From M55B154 sp964486725 (GTDB taxonomy: Bacteria; Spirochaetota; UBA4802; UB4802): 64,000 bases of DNA. Positions 26,756 to 36,777 of this stretch are shown in pieces. The stretch spans positions 7,044-71,043 of the forward strand of contig CAZAOK010000005.1 of NCBI GenBank assembly GCA_964486725.1, in the 5' to 3' direction. Under the pieces are notes generated by a model. It had not been told where the DNA came from. It ran no database searches and was given only the letters and a program-made list of their open reading frames with translations. Position numbers and translations under genes: made by a program. Positions within the stretch are counted from its first letter, which is position 1, and each line of letters begins with the position of its first letter.

Positions 26756-28105
26756 ATGGCAAAAAAAACTAAAAGCATCTTCATATGTTCATCATGTGGT
26801 GCGGAACATTCCGGATGGATGGGCCGTTGTGCCGCATGCGGTGAATGGAATACCATCGAAGAAGATATCATTGAAAAATCTAAAATCACCGCCCAGGCTA
26901 CCACGTCCGCATTACCTCCTCCCCGTCTTCTTTCCCAGATACAACCTGATGAGCATTCGCGGGTGCAAACCCGCATCGGAGAATTTAACCTTTTATGCGG
27001 CGGCGGCATAGTGCCGGGATCGGTACTGCTTATCGGTGGTGAACCGGGTATAGGGAAGTCCACCCTTGCCCTGCAACTGGCACAATCATTTGCAACCCTG
27101 TACTGCTCGGGTGAGGAATCACCACAACAGATACGTCAGCGGGCCGACCGTATCGGTATAGACTGTGAAAAAATAACCGCCACCTCCGCAACAATCCTCG
27201 AGGACATACTGCATCTAATTGAGTCCGAAAAACCCGGCTTTGTCATCATTGATTCTGTGCAAACCCTCATGTCACGGGAGCTTGCCTCACCGGCGGGTTC
27301 AGTAAGCCAAATCCGCAATGCCACCTCGCGGCTGGCAGAGGTGGCCCGTCAAAGCGCCATTCCATTTCTTCTTGTGGGGCATATCACCAAAGAAGGCAGC
27401 ATCGCCGGCCCCAAGCTGCTTGAACACCTGGTAGACACTGTTCTTTACTTTGAGGGTGATTTTACCCGTGAATACCGTATGCTGCGCGCCTTTAAGAACA
27501 GGTATGGTTCGGTAAACGAGATCGCCCTTTTCGAGATGACACGGCAGGGATTGATAGAGGTTAGCGACAAGAGCCGTCTTTTTATGAATCCATCATCTTC
27601 AGCAGCTCCCGGGAATGCCATATCAGCTGCAGTTGAAGGCAGCCGTACCGTACTTTTCGAGGTGCAGTCACTGGTAAATGCTACAGGCTTTACAAACCCC
27701 AGGCGCATGGCAGACGGTTTTGACCTGAACAGGCTTGTGCTTCTACTGGCAGTGCTTGAAAAGCACGCAGGGCTTGGACTTTCTTCCTTTGATGTATTTA
27801 TAAACGTGGCAGGAGGATTCCGGGTACATGATACCGCGTCAGACCTTGCCCTGGCCTGTGCCGTGGCCTCAAGCTTGAAAAATACCCCTGTTGATCATCG
27901 TACGGGATTCCTTGGAGAGATATCTCTTTCAGGTGAAGTTCGCCCGGTAACACAATCTACACGGCGTATACAGGAATTCTCCAGGTCTGGCTTTACCCGG
28001 CTGTTTCTTTCGTCGGCAGACGCGGCTGAAGCTGAAAAAACAGAATTTTCGGGAGAAATAGTGGCTGTGCGGGGAATCGCTGAAGCTATACAGCTTCTCC
28101 TGTAG
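26756..28105 (+). CDS. radA: DNA repair protein RadA
   Basis: A 449-residue RecA-like branch-migration ATPase used in recombinational repair. Order of features: four-Cys zinc finger (C11, C14, C25, C28 in CSSCG and CAACG), Walker A GEPGIGKST (about 93-101), Walker B in FVIIDSVQTL, the RadA-specific KNRYGSVNE (about 247-255), and a Lon-type C-terminal domain with GLGLSSFDVFINVAGG. Length matches the family. Only ten bases separate it from the MCE stop, so both may be on one transcript. Its 3' end overlaps the convergent YkgJ gene by 20 bases. Identification is certain. Confidence 0.97.
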   Translation: MAKKTKSIFICSSCGAEHSGWMGRCAACGEWNTIEEDIIEKSKITAQATTSALPPPRLLSQIQPDEHSRVQTRIGEFNLLCGGGIVPGSVLLIGGEPGIGKSTLALQLAQSFATLYCSGEESPQQIRQRADRIGIDCEKITATSATILEDILHLIESEKPGFVIIDSVQTLMSRELASPAGSVSQIRNATSRLAEVARQSAIPFLLVGHITKEGSIAGPKLLEHLVDTVLYFEGDFTREYRMLRAFKNRYGSVNEIALFEMTRQGLIEVSDKSRLFMNPSSSAAPGNAISAAVEGSRTVLFEVQSLVNATGFTNPRRMADGFDLNRLVLLLAVLEKHAGLGLSSFDVFINVAGGFRVHDTASDLALACAVASSLKNTPVDHRTGFLGEISLSGEVRPVTQSTRRIQEFSRSGFTRLFLSSADAAEAEKTEFSGEIVAVRGIAEAIQLLL

Positions 28106-28700
28106 CGGTTATATCAGCAGAAAGCTCATCAAGTATCAGGGTGAAAAGACCTTTTGCCGCGAACACCGGGTCGATTCGCTCACCTACCCTCGTGGCCATC
28201 ATGCTGAACAGCTCTTCCGCCTGGTTAATTTCTTTCAACTGTTTCACATTACGAATGGGTATCTTGCAAAGTTCCGGCTCATCTAGTGAATGGTACGACC
28301 TGCATGATACCGGGCGCATGGGATATACAAGGCATTCACCGTCTGCAAGGAAGGGGCATGCTACCCAGCGTTCGATCCAGGTGTCGGGTTTGTTCTCACC
28401 CGGTTCAAGGTAATTCTGAAGGGTTGAGGCATGCAGATGCACAGCCTTACACAGCGGATCATTCCATTTATTAATACCCTGCAGGTACTCCATGACACCC
28501 AGGGCTTCCACGCGGGTACAGATCACCATCCGGTGACAGCATGCGTCACACCCCTTACCGCAGCGGATTTCCCGGCCGGTTGCACTCAAGAGCCCGTCCA
28601 GGGGTTCATATACCGCCCGGTGTAATATAGCACCAGCTGATGTATGCTCGTTAAAAGCCTGCTCAACCCGTCCTGTCAGAACGGAAAAAAGATCTTCCAT
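28086..28700 (-). CDS. YkgJ-family cysteine-cluster protein
   Basis: A 204-residue protein with the CxxxCxxCC pattern of the YkgJ/Fli B-like zinc- or iron-binding cluster family: RCGKGCDACCHRM in the first third. A later pair of conserved stretches, CPFLADGECLVYPMRPVSCRSYH, contains the remaining cysteines. Biochemical function of most YkgJ proteins is not established. The gene overlaps the 3' end of radA on the opposite strand by 20 bases. A shorter relative is present at 60360-60719. No signal peptide is evident. Confidence 0.82.
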   Translation of the reverse strand: MEDLFSVLTGRVEQAFNEHTSAGAILHRAVYEPLDGLLSATGREIRCGKGCDACCHRMVICTRVEALGVMEYLQGINKWNDPLCKAVHLHASTLQNYLEPGENKPDTWIERWVACPFLADGECLVYPMRPVSCRSYHSLDEPELCKIPIRNVKQLKEINQAEELFSMMATRVGERIDPVFAAKGLFTLILDELSADITATGEAV

Positions 28701-28909
28701 GTTATTCTCATGTTATGAAAAAAGTGTTGCATAATTAATGGGTAATTTCGATATAATAGGTAGAATATGTACTACATGTAAACAACTTTATCATAACATG
28801 TGTGGTGCGCACCAATAAAATTTAAGAATAGAATAATTTATTTCGGGATATACGAAAGATCATGCGAATCACTCTGAAACAATTCAACAGCAGGATAAAA
28901 GGAAAAACC

Positions 28910-29857
28910 ATGGAAAAATGGGGACTCCTGAAAAAACGTACAAGCAAATGGTGGGACCGTTTCGTTGAAAAGGGGCATGAGAAAATGACCGTTATGTTCA
29001 TACCCCATAATGAACGAAAAATATTCAACTTTCAGATTTCCAAGTTTACCGTTTCATTTTTCGTATTGCTTTTTATGGTGGTAATCGCCACCTCCACCTA
29101 TGCGGTTATTAAAAATACCTCCATAAAGCGTGAAGAAGAACGTCTTCTCACAAACTACAAGGACATACGATCACAGCTGATTCGTTTTGAGAAACTCACC
29201 GATCAGATCAACTCCGAAATTTACGACATGAAACCGGAAATTGAAGAATTGTATGAGCTGGCAACGGGTAATGATGAATATGATGACATATGGATGCAGG
29301 TTGCCAGGGAAGAGCTTTCAGATGAAGAACTCAAGAAGCTTGCAAATATTCTACCTTCCGAGGTCTTTACCCTTCGGAAAATGCAGAAAGATTTGATCTG
29401 CACAACCAATACAATTAAAACAGTTAAAAACTTCATAGATGTGCGAAACAAGGTTATAAATGATACCCCCTCCATCGTACCAAACCGTGGACACATTACC
29501 TCCCTTTTCGGCTGGAGGCGGTCTCCTTTCGGTTTTGGCCGGGATTTTCATACGGGAATAGATATTGCCGCCCCACATGGCACCGAGATTCGGGCCACCG
29601 CTCCGGGGAAGGTGATGACGTCCGGCTGGGGAGGAGGTTACGGGTACATGGTGCGGGTTAAACACAAGTACGGTTTCGAATCTATATATGGCCATTGTTC
29701 ACGTATCACGGCCCGCCAGGGAGAGTACGTTCGCAAGGGACAGGTGATCGGGTACGTGGGACAAACCGGTTCAGCAACCGGTAATCACTGCCATTACGAG
29801 ATCCGGCTTGGTAACGTAGCCATAAATCCGTACCCGTACATGAGCCGCATGTGGTAA
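28910..29857 (+). CDS. M23-family cell-wall endopeptidase, membrane-anchored
   Basis: A 315-residue LytM-type zinc peptidase. A single membrane segment (about residues 45-67 from this start, SKFTVSFFVLLFMVVIAT) is followed by a coiled-coil region with EERLLTNYKDIRSQLIRFEK. The C-terminal M23 domain has zinc ligands HTGID and HCHYEI, plus GYGYMVRVKHKYG and YGHCS. It is expected to sit in the periplasm and cut peptidoglycan cross-bridges or to activate amidases. The ATG at 28910 has AAAAGGA seven bases upstream. An upstream in-frame ATG at 28862 lacks a good site. The giant SprA-like gene starts 81 bases downstream on the same strand. Confidence 0.9.
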   Translation: MEKWGLLKKRTSKWWDRFVEKGHEKMTVMFIPHNERKIFNFQISKFTVSFFVLLFMVVIATSTYAVIKNTSIKREEERLLTNYKDIRSQLIRFEKLTDQINSEIYDMKPEIEELYELATGNDEYDDIWMQVAREELSDEELKKLANILPSEVFTLRKMQKDLICTTNTIKTVKNFIDVRNKVINDTPSIVPNRGHITSLFGWRRSPFGFGRDFHTGIDIAAPHGTEIRATAPGKVMTSGWGGGYGYMVRVKHKYGFESIYGHCSRITARQGEYVRKGQVIGYVGQTGSATGNHCHYEIRLGNVAINPYPYMSRMW

Positions 29858-29938
29858 TTTAACGCGCCATCGCGTAATTTTTCCATTCAGCATCACTTCA
29901 TATATAAAAAAAATGGACCTACACGGCAATAAACAGGT

Positions 29939-32900
29939 ATGTCAAATTTACTGTCCCGAATAGGTATAACAATCATATGCACGGGGACACTCTCATTCGG
30001 GGCACTCCTTCTTTCCCAGGATACCGCTTCACGTAAACCCTTTACCACCCTTCTTCGGGAATTTATTGATACCCACGCAACAGCACCACCCCGCAAGGAA
30101 GGGCAACAGGCCGGCCCCGGGTATAGTGGTGACCCTTTGCAGGGTTTTAACCGGCATAAAACAGGCACAATTCTTGAATACCGCAAGGGTGACTGGAACA
30201 CCTATATTGTCAAACCCCGGTACAATTTTTCTGATGATGCCAGCAGGCTCCTTGAAGTTGATGAACAGCAGGATGTGAACATAATCTCGTATGGTTCAAT
30301 GAACATGGATTTTACCTACGGGAAAACCATGTTTACCGATGATAAATACAAACGTTTCGACGAGGACAAGCCCGTTTCGCAGGTTATACAGCCCGGCTTT
30401 AATCCAGTTAACGAGATGCAGCTGCATGTTGAGGGCCATGTTGGTAAGCGTCTCACCCTCTACATCGATCATGACAGCCAGACCAGGGACAACCATTACC
30501 TCATGCAATACCGTGCCGTCGAAGAAGATGAGGTGATCAGGGAGATCAACGCCGGCGAGATCGACATAAAGATGAACAAGTCAAAATACGCCGTGTACGA
30601 TGACACCTCTTCAAAGGGGCTGGGCATCGACATGACCCTGCGTAAAGATGATTTCCAGCTGAAGGCCTTCGGCAGCGTCAGCCGGGGTGAAACCATGGTT
30701 GAAAAATTCAGGGGATACTCTTCGGCAAGTACTGTTAATCTCAGGGAATACCAGTACGTTACCGACACCTACTACCAGCTTGAAGCGTTTAAGAGGTATG
30801 ATGGACTCAATACTGATCCTGATTTTGAGAACGCCATCAACTATCTTGACTATATAACATTTACATCCGCCCCTACTAACATCTCAACATACGAGCCATA
30901 CAGTGTTAATATCAACAGCGAAGGATTTGCACTCTACATGGATGATGCTGACCCCTATAACAACATTGATGAACTACAGTTGGAACTAAACAGTAATGAT
31001 ATGGGAACCTACACGAAATTACAGGCTGGCAGAGATTACACCATAAACTATACAACCGGACTTATTACCATGCGGTGTTCTGTGCCGGCAAAGTCCCGGA
31101 TATTTGCCCTGTACACCCTGGAAGGTGGTGCCAACTCCACTGACCCTTCAGCACATTCATTTAATGGACAAAACCTGGTCTTCATAAAATTCGGCACAAC
31201 CCTTAACGAAGACACCGACTTTGACGGCAACTGGACTAATCCCGATGATGATAAAAATGGTGACGGTAAACCCAACCTGGACATCTACGAGGTTCGCGGC
31301 GTCTACTACATCGGCGACCAGCAGCTTCTGAACCAGAATTTCAAGATCAACTTCTATGATAACAACAACCTGCTGAGAAAAACCCAGGTTGCATCCCTGG
31401 GACGGTATACCATTGACTATAACAGCGGAATAATCCAGTTCGTGCTGCGTGAACCATTCAGGGAACTTCTTCCGGCAGACGAACAGGACTACAATACCAG
31501 CCAGAGAATATACACCGAGGTGCAGGGTGATGCCACCTCTGACAGCTCAAAATATTCACTCAAGGTGAACTATTACAAGGAATCCCGAACATTTCAGCTT
31601 TCCAACTTCAACATTATCCCCGACAGCCTGCGGGTCAAGATAAACGGCAGGGAGATATCCACTTCACTGTATACCGTTGACCATACATCAGGCTTTCTCC
31701 AGTTTTTAAATCCGGGCAACCCCCTGATTGGCCCTGATACCGAGATCGAGATCAAGTATGAGTATCTCCCCTTGAACGGGCAGACACAGTCATTCGTGGG
31801 GGGGTTCAGGGCCGACTATCATTTCAACCGCAACCTTGACCTGGGGGGAACACTGCTCATGAACAGGAGCGGTGGCGGTGAGGTTATACCATTACCCGGC
31901 AGTGAGCCCACACAGACCGTAGTGATGGAGGGGGACGCCAGCTTCTACGCCGGCGAAAAACAGCTTGGCCGCTGGTACAGTGCCGTCAGTGGTTCAAGAA
32001 CACGCCATGTTCCGGTAAAAATAAACGCGTATGCCGAATACGCAAAAAGTTATCACCAGGTGAACACATTCGGCAAGGCACTGATCGATGACATGGAGTC
32101 ATCCAATGTCACGGTAGATCTTTCAATGTCAGAGAAGGACTGGATACTTGCCTCGCCCCCTGCAACTTTTTCCCAGAATGACCGTGGTTTACTGCATTAT
32201 CTCTTCTACCGTGATCCTGACAATCCCGATACACTGCATGGGCCTTCATTTTCAGCGCAAACTGTCCCTTACGAAAAAAAACCCGGTCCCTATAATGTGG
32301 CAACAGGCCATATAAGTGATTCTATTCAATCAACCACATCTCAACGATCACTGGGGTTTAACTTTGAATTTGCCGGTACTGATTTCGTATCTGTTGCAAC
32401 GAGAAAACTCTCTTCAGAACCGGTAGACCTGTCAGGCCTGCAGTACGTGGAAGTATGGTATAGGGCAGTTGAAGGTACAGGTCAAGTTAATATGCAGCTT
32501 GATGTTGGGTCAATTGATGAAGATTCTGATGGGGACGGGGTTTTTGACACGGAAGATGAGAATAACAACGGTTTCCTGGACTACGACCCGCGGGCAGGTA
32601 TAAATGAAGACCTTGGATACAGCTTTAACGGTAACACCCTGACAGTTGTGGGCTCAGGCCCAGACCTGAGCACTTCTACAAGGGGTAATGGTGTCCTTAA
32701 CAGCGAAGACCTGGATGGTAACGGGGTTTTTGAAACCGGGAGCGAACGAACAGTTACCCTTCCATCTGATATAACCACCCCATCTGATGCAAACGGTATA
32801 TCCGTTGATCTCTCTGATCGCACCTGGAAAAAGGTTCGCATCTATATGAACCGGTCATCAGGAACCTATACCGCAGATGATGATGACATATTACGCCAGG

Positions 32901-35677
32901 TAAAAGCCGTCAGGTTTTTTCTGAGAAACAGTACAGCCTCCACAGGTACCATCTACGTTGACAACATTCGCTTTATTACAGCCAGGTGGCGTATCACCGA
33001 AATCGATGGATCGCCGCAGGAAGATCCTTCAAAGCTTGCTGTCACCCTCATCGACACCTACAACGATGAAGACTACCGTAACGAGTCATTCCTGTTCCAG
33101 AAAAGCGACCTGTATACGTCACTCTATGGTGATCGCGACGACGATGAATTGAAAAGCACCCAGGAATCAGCACTCAAGGTTGAATACGATACCATAAACA
33201 GCGGTGTGATTACACGAAAATTCGCCCGTCCCATGGACCTTCGTTTCTACAAGTCCATGCACCTGTGGTGTAATTTCAGGTCACCAAGTCCCCTCTCTGA
33301 CGCCCTGGTCATCAGGGTGGGTTCTTCTGAGAATGATTACCTTGAATACCGGTATCCCATAAGCAATCTCAACGTGTGGTCTGACATATCACTGAAGCTT
33401 CGGGACGATTCATCAGCCGCGCTTTCTCCCGTAACAAAGGTGGGAAAGCCGGACATGAAACGCATTCAGTATATAATAGTTGAAATAGATGGAAGCACTT
33501 CCACAGGCGAGTTCTGGTTAAACGATATTTACGTGAGTGACTCGGTCACCCTGGAAGACAGTGCCCACTGGCTTGAAGGTGAAATAAACATCACCCGTCC
33601 CCTGGCCCGCACAAAATCTGGAACCCCCATACTTTCCGATATCACGGTAAAGTACATACACAAGGGTCATGGCAAAAATTTCAGCACGGTTGGTAAGACA
33701 CTTGAAGATATAGAAGAAAATTACCAGCAGCTTTTTACCTCGGCAACAATTCTGCCCCACTGGACAGCTTCAGTTGACCTGATCAATGAAACTTCATATA
33801 CCGAAAGCCTGAACCAGGATGTTGAAGAGGAAAAACGGGGCGATACCCGCAGAACCAGCATTTTCGCCAGGTCAGAATACGCCCCACCCGACAAGGGCAT
33901 CCCCCAGGTTGTCGTGCTCTATCAACAGGAAAATTATCGCAACAACAGGGATGAAAACATTTTCTCATCTGATATACAAACAGTCACCCGCAGGGACATA
34001 TATACCCCTTCCATACAGGTGCGCCATACATCAGGTGATGTTATTGGAGGTGTGCTCAACACGTCACTGCAGCTTGATACATCATTCAGGGAGAACCTTG
34101 TAAAAAGAAGTTCCGATGAGCTTTCCCGTAGTGAACTTTCAAGCTATATAAGCTTACGGGAAACAGAGAAACGGCAGAAAGAGATGACCAGTGTAGCCCT
34201 TGACTATCAGCATAAAAAGTTTTACCTGCGCCCCGCAGTTGACCTGTCCTCCCAGGAGATCGTACAGCTGCAGGGCCGTGAAGACCTTCAGGATACCGGA
34301 ATTTATGGAAACGTATCAGGGGATTATCATCTGCCTTTTGTATACGGAAAGGATTTCAAATTCGTTGAAAGAAACAAAAACACATCCTTTGCCCTGGGCC
34401 TTAAAGACCTTCCGCTAACCCGGCCTTCTGTGCGCTACGAGTTGTACTATAACGAGAACAGGTTTACTGATTATCTCGATTCAAGCCAGGTACGGCAGGC
34501 AGGGTATGACAGGTCAAAAAACGTGCAAAGCTACCTGTCTCAATCATGGTCATTCCCCATATTGCTGGACAGTATTAATGCCCTCAATTTTATAAAGAAT
34601 TGTACTATTTCATATTCACGATCCATGTTTCTACAGGAATCAAATGTGCCATACGAAGGGGAAGACACCAGTTCGTTTAATGAGAATTACGGGCTCAGCA
34701 GGGTATACAACACCCTCTCCAGGGCGGGAATGAATACCTGGCAATATCCACCATGGCATTTTTTCACCGGCAGGGACACCGCGGCCAATGGCAGGGATTA
34801 CGTAAATACCAATCTCAACAGCACTATCATGGTGGATGATTCTACCGTGGCCCCCGACTACACCAACCGGCTGCGTCTCATAGATAATGCCTCTGTCAAT
34901 ACATCCATGGATTTCCAGATGATCACCCTCACCACTTCGGGGGGCATCAACCAGGTTTCCGAGCGGCAGAGTATACAAACCGCCCCCCAGCAGGTAGTCA
35001 GCCTGAACGCCCAAAGCGGGCTGTCTTTTGATCTTATGCGTATCTTTTCTTTCAGCTTTTTCCGGCCCAACAGGCCGGGCATACCTTATCACGCGGCAAC
35101 CACGTCCATCGATTATTCTTTCAGCCGAAACATGCGCATCACCTCAAACACGAGGGAGGACAGCCACCTTCCCCAGTATGCCGTTACCTTCAAGTGGGAT
35201 CGCTCCAGCATTGCCGCCCGATTTGGAATTGATTACCGGGTACGGAAGTATTATGAATATATACCCCTGGATGATGACAGGCGAAATTCATCTGATGATA
35301 TTTACGTGGAAAACATGACCAATACTGAATATTTCAAGAATGTTGACAGGGGATATACCATGTCCCTGTTGTATGAAACTGATATCACCTGGCTGTATGA
35401 TTTTTTAAGCAAGTGGTACGATTTAATAGCCCGGCCAATTTTCAGAACCGAATATTCACTTATCCTCAACCGCTACAATTATACATATACCACCTCACCT
35501 GAGCCCTACGATCAGCACATGTTGTCAGCGGAGATCACCCTTGACCTTCATAAAAATCTCCAGGGGGGATTGAGCTCACGAGGGGTGCTTGAACGCTATA
35601 GAAACCGTGATACCGGCGGCATCAATCGTGAGCTCATTTCTTACGAGATCGGGGTTCACCTTTCGTTGATATTCTAG
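29939..35677 (+). CDS. Giant SprA/Sov-like outer-membrane protein
   Basis: A 1912-residue exported protein. Residues 1-26 look like a Sec signal (GITIICTGTLSFGALLLS). The body is almost all predicted beta strand with alternating polar/aromatic residues, and the last residue is Phe (VHLSLIF), as in outer-membrane barrels. Several segments match the SprA/Sov family, the type IX secretion translocon of Bacteroidota: GRYTIDYNSGIIQF, a hallmark region EYAKSY followed by FGKALIDDMESS, and DWILASPP (about residues 700-740). Two acidic calcium-loop-like stretches occur near 425-445 and 860-890, the latter with DSDGDGVFD. Bacteroidota SprA proteins are longer (about 2400). No other type IX secretion gene (porK, L, M, N, porV) is in the window, so a type IX role is unproven. 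Confidence 0.75.
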   Translation: MSNLLSRIGITIICTGTLSFGALLLSQDTASRKPFTTLLREFIDTHATAPPRKEGQQAGPGYSGDPLQGFNRHKTGTILEYRKGDWNTYIVKPRYNFSDDASRLLEVDEQQDVNIISYGSMNMDFTYGKTMFTDDKYKRFDEDKPVSQVIQPGFNPVNEMQLHVEGHVGKRLTLYIDHDSQTRDNHYLMQYRAVEEDEVIREINAGEIDIKMNKSKYAVYDDTSSKGLGIDMTLRKDDFQLKAFGSVSRGETMVEKFRGYSSASTVNLREYQYVTDTYYQLEAFKRYDGLNTDPDFENAINYLDYITFTSAPTNISTYEPYSVNINSEGFALYMDDADPYNNIDELQLELNSNDMGTYTKLQAGRDYTINYTTGLITMRCSVPAKSRIFALYTLEGGANSTDPSAHSFNGQNLVFIKFGTTLNEDTDFDGNWTNPDDDKNGDGKPNLDIYEVRGVYYIGDQQLLNQNFKINFYDNNNLLRKTQVASLGRYTIDYNSGIIQFVLREPFRELLPADEQDYNTSQRIYTEVQGDATSDSSKYSLKVNYYKESRTFQLSNFNIIPDSLRVKINGREISTSLYTVDHTSGFLQFLNPGNPLIGPDTEIEIKYEYLPLNGQTQSFVGGFRADYHFNRNLDLGGTLLMNRSGGGEVIPLPGSEPTQTVVMEGDASFYAGEKQLGRWYSAVSGSRTRHVPVKINAYAEYAKSYHQVNTFGKALIDDMESSNVTVDLSMSEKDWILASPPATFSQNDRGLLHYLFYRDPDNPDTLHGPSFSAQTVPYEKKPGPYNVATGHISDSIQSTTSQRSLGFNFEFAGTDFVSVATRKLSSEPVDLSGLQYVEVWYRAVEGTGQVNMQLDVGSIDEDSDGDGVFDTEDENNNGFLDYDPRAGINEDLGYSFNGNTLTVVGSGPDLSTSTRGNGVLNSEDLDGNGVFETGSERTVTLPSDITTPSDANGISVDLSDRTWKKVRIYMNRSSGTYTADDDDILRQVKAVRFFLRNSTASTGTIYVDNIRFITARWRITEIDGSPQEDPSKLAVTLIDTYNDEDYRNESFLFQKSDLYTSLYGDRDDDELKSTQESALKVEYDTINSGVITRKFARPMDLRFYKSMHLWCNFRSPSPLSDALVIRVGSSENDYLEYRYPISNLNVWSDISLKLRDDSSAALSPVTKVGKPDMKRIQYIIVEIDGSTSTGEFWLNDIYVSDSVTLEDSAHWLEGEINITRPLARTKSGTPILSDITVKYIHKGHGKNFSTVGKTLEDIEENYQQLFTSATILPHWTASVDLINETSYTESLNQDVEEEKRGDTRRTSIFARSEYAPPDKGIPQVVVLYQQENYRNNRDENIFSSDIQTVTRRDIYTPSIQVRHTSGDVIGGVLNTSLQLDTSFRENLVKRSSDELSRSELSSYISLRETEKRQKEMTSVALDYQHKKFYLRPAVDLSSQEIVQLQGREDLQDTGIYGNVSGDYHLPFVYGKDFKFVERNKNTSFALGLKDLPLTRPSVRYELYYNENRFTDYLDSSQVRQAGYDRSKNVQSYLSQSWSFPILLDSINALNFIKNCTISYSRSMFLQESNVPYEGEDTSSFNENYGLSRVYNTLSRAGMNTWQYPPWHFFTGRDTAANGRDYVNTNLNSTIMVDDSTVAPDYTNRLRLIDNASVNTSMDFQMITLTTSGGINQVSERQSIQTAPQQVVSLNAQSGLSFDLMRIFSFSFFRPNRPGIPYHAATTSIDYSFSRNMRITSNTREDSHLPQYAVTFKWDRSSIAARFGIDYRVRKYYEYIPLDDDRRNSSDDIYVENMTNTEYFKNVDRGYTMSLLYETDITWLYDFLSKWYDLIARPIFRTEYSLILNRYNYTYTTSPEPYDQHMLSAEITLDLHKNLQGGLSSRGVLERYRNRDTGGINRELISYEIGVHLSLIF

Positions 35678-35684
35678 AAGGAGG

Positions 35685-36776
35685 TTAATTGAACAGTTTT
35701 CTTAGCCGCACCCTGAACCTGTGGTAAAAACTTTTCAATTCAACCAGTTGTATCATGTCCCTTTTCTTTTTCAGGGCTTCAATAGTGGTCATATGTACAA
35801 CTTCCCACAGCTTGTCCATGTCGGGGCAGAAAGAGAAATAATCAAGGTTCACCTGGTAGGCCCCCTTATACCGCCGGCCACCTCCATCGGAGGTTATCTC
35901 TTTTATCAGGTAATCCAGGTCAAGATCTTCCTCGTTTGTCCTGAAAGAGGCATCAAGCTGTAACTTATGATGGTTATCCTTGAATACAAGGGCAAACACA
36001 ACCACCATTTCAACCTCATTGTTCACTAATAAAAAGTCGGCGATGATGGCAATACTGTCCCTGTTATTCTCTTCCACATACCCAACACCCGCCATGATCC
36101 AGTCCCTGTAATATACCTGGCTGCTTACCGCCTTTCGCAGCAACCTCACTGTTTCCCCTGACAGGGGAACTTCCATGATGCTGGCAAGCAGGCTGCCGTC
36201 AGAATACATGGCAAGAAACTCAAGTGCGTCATAATCCAGTTTTGAGGCGTGTGTATAATTATCCGTATCGTTTTGGATGCCGAAGACAAGTGCTGTGGCT
36301 ATGCGCTTCATTAGTCCTTCATCGAAAGAAGGTTGCAATTCTTTAACCAGGTGTGCCATCACCGTGCTTGTTGAACCAACATTATCTGAGAGAAACTTGA
36401 GCCGCACCTCGACATCATCATCAGCTTCTACATGATGATCAATATGAATAAGGCAGGGTATCTTTCTTGAAAGATCCTGCACCCTTGCAGTCTGGTAATC
36501 CAATACTGCATACCCGTCAAACTTTGACAGGGAGGGCAGCGACTTCCAGATACCAAATTCAATACCGATCTTGTCCATGAGCTCACGGTTCTGCGGAAGG
36601 GATGGTCCGCTCATGGCCGCGATCACCCCTTCACATCCATACATGCGGGCTAATTGCTGCAGGGCAAATGAAGACGCCATCGCGTCCGGATCAGGTGACC
36701 CCTGTATATAAATAAGCAAATTAGAATTTTGCTTTAATATATCTTCTAATTTTTTTGCAAGGTCGCTAAATAGCAT
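35685..36776 (-). CDS. DHH-family phosphoesterase (NrnA/RecJ-like)
   Basis: A 363-residue protein with a DHH domain (SPDPDAMASSFALQQL, LDYQ, and IDHH in HIDHHVEADDD) and a C-terminal DHHA1 domain (about 250-330) with SDGGGRRYKGAYQV. The architecture is that of nanoRNases and pAp or cyclic-dinucleotide phosphodiesterases (NrnA, GdpP C-terminus), cytoplasmic enzymes using Mn2+. The substrate cannot be chosen from sequence. The ATG at 36776 follows the upstream gene's stop by one base (TGATATG), so translation is coupled to the membrane SpoIIE-type protein. This coupling suggests that the two act in one nucleotide-signalling pathway. A TTG at 36800 is an alternative start. Confidence 0.88.
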   Translation of the reverse strand: MLFSDLAKKLEDILKQNSNLLIYIQGSPDPDAMASSFALQQLARMYGCEGVIAAMSGPSLPQNRELMDKIGIEFGIWKSLPSLSKFDGYAVLDYQTARVQDLSRKIPCLIHIDHHVEADDDVEVRLKFLSDNVGSTSTVMAHLVKELQPSFDEGLMKRIATALVFGIQNDTDNYTHASKLDYDALEFLAMYSDGSLLASIMEVPLSGETVRLLRKAVSSQVYYRDWIMAGVGYVEENNRDSIAIIADFLLVNNEVEMVVVFALVFKDNHHKLQLDASFRTNEEDLDLDYLIKEITSDGGGRRYKGAYQVNLDYFSFCPDMDKLWEVVHMTTIEALKKKRDMIQLVELKSFYHRFRVRLRKLFN

Positions 36777-36777
36777 A

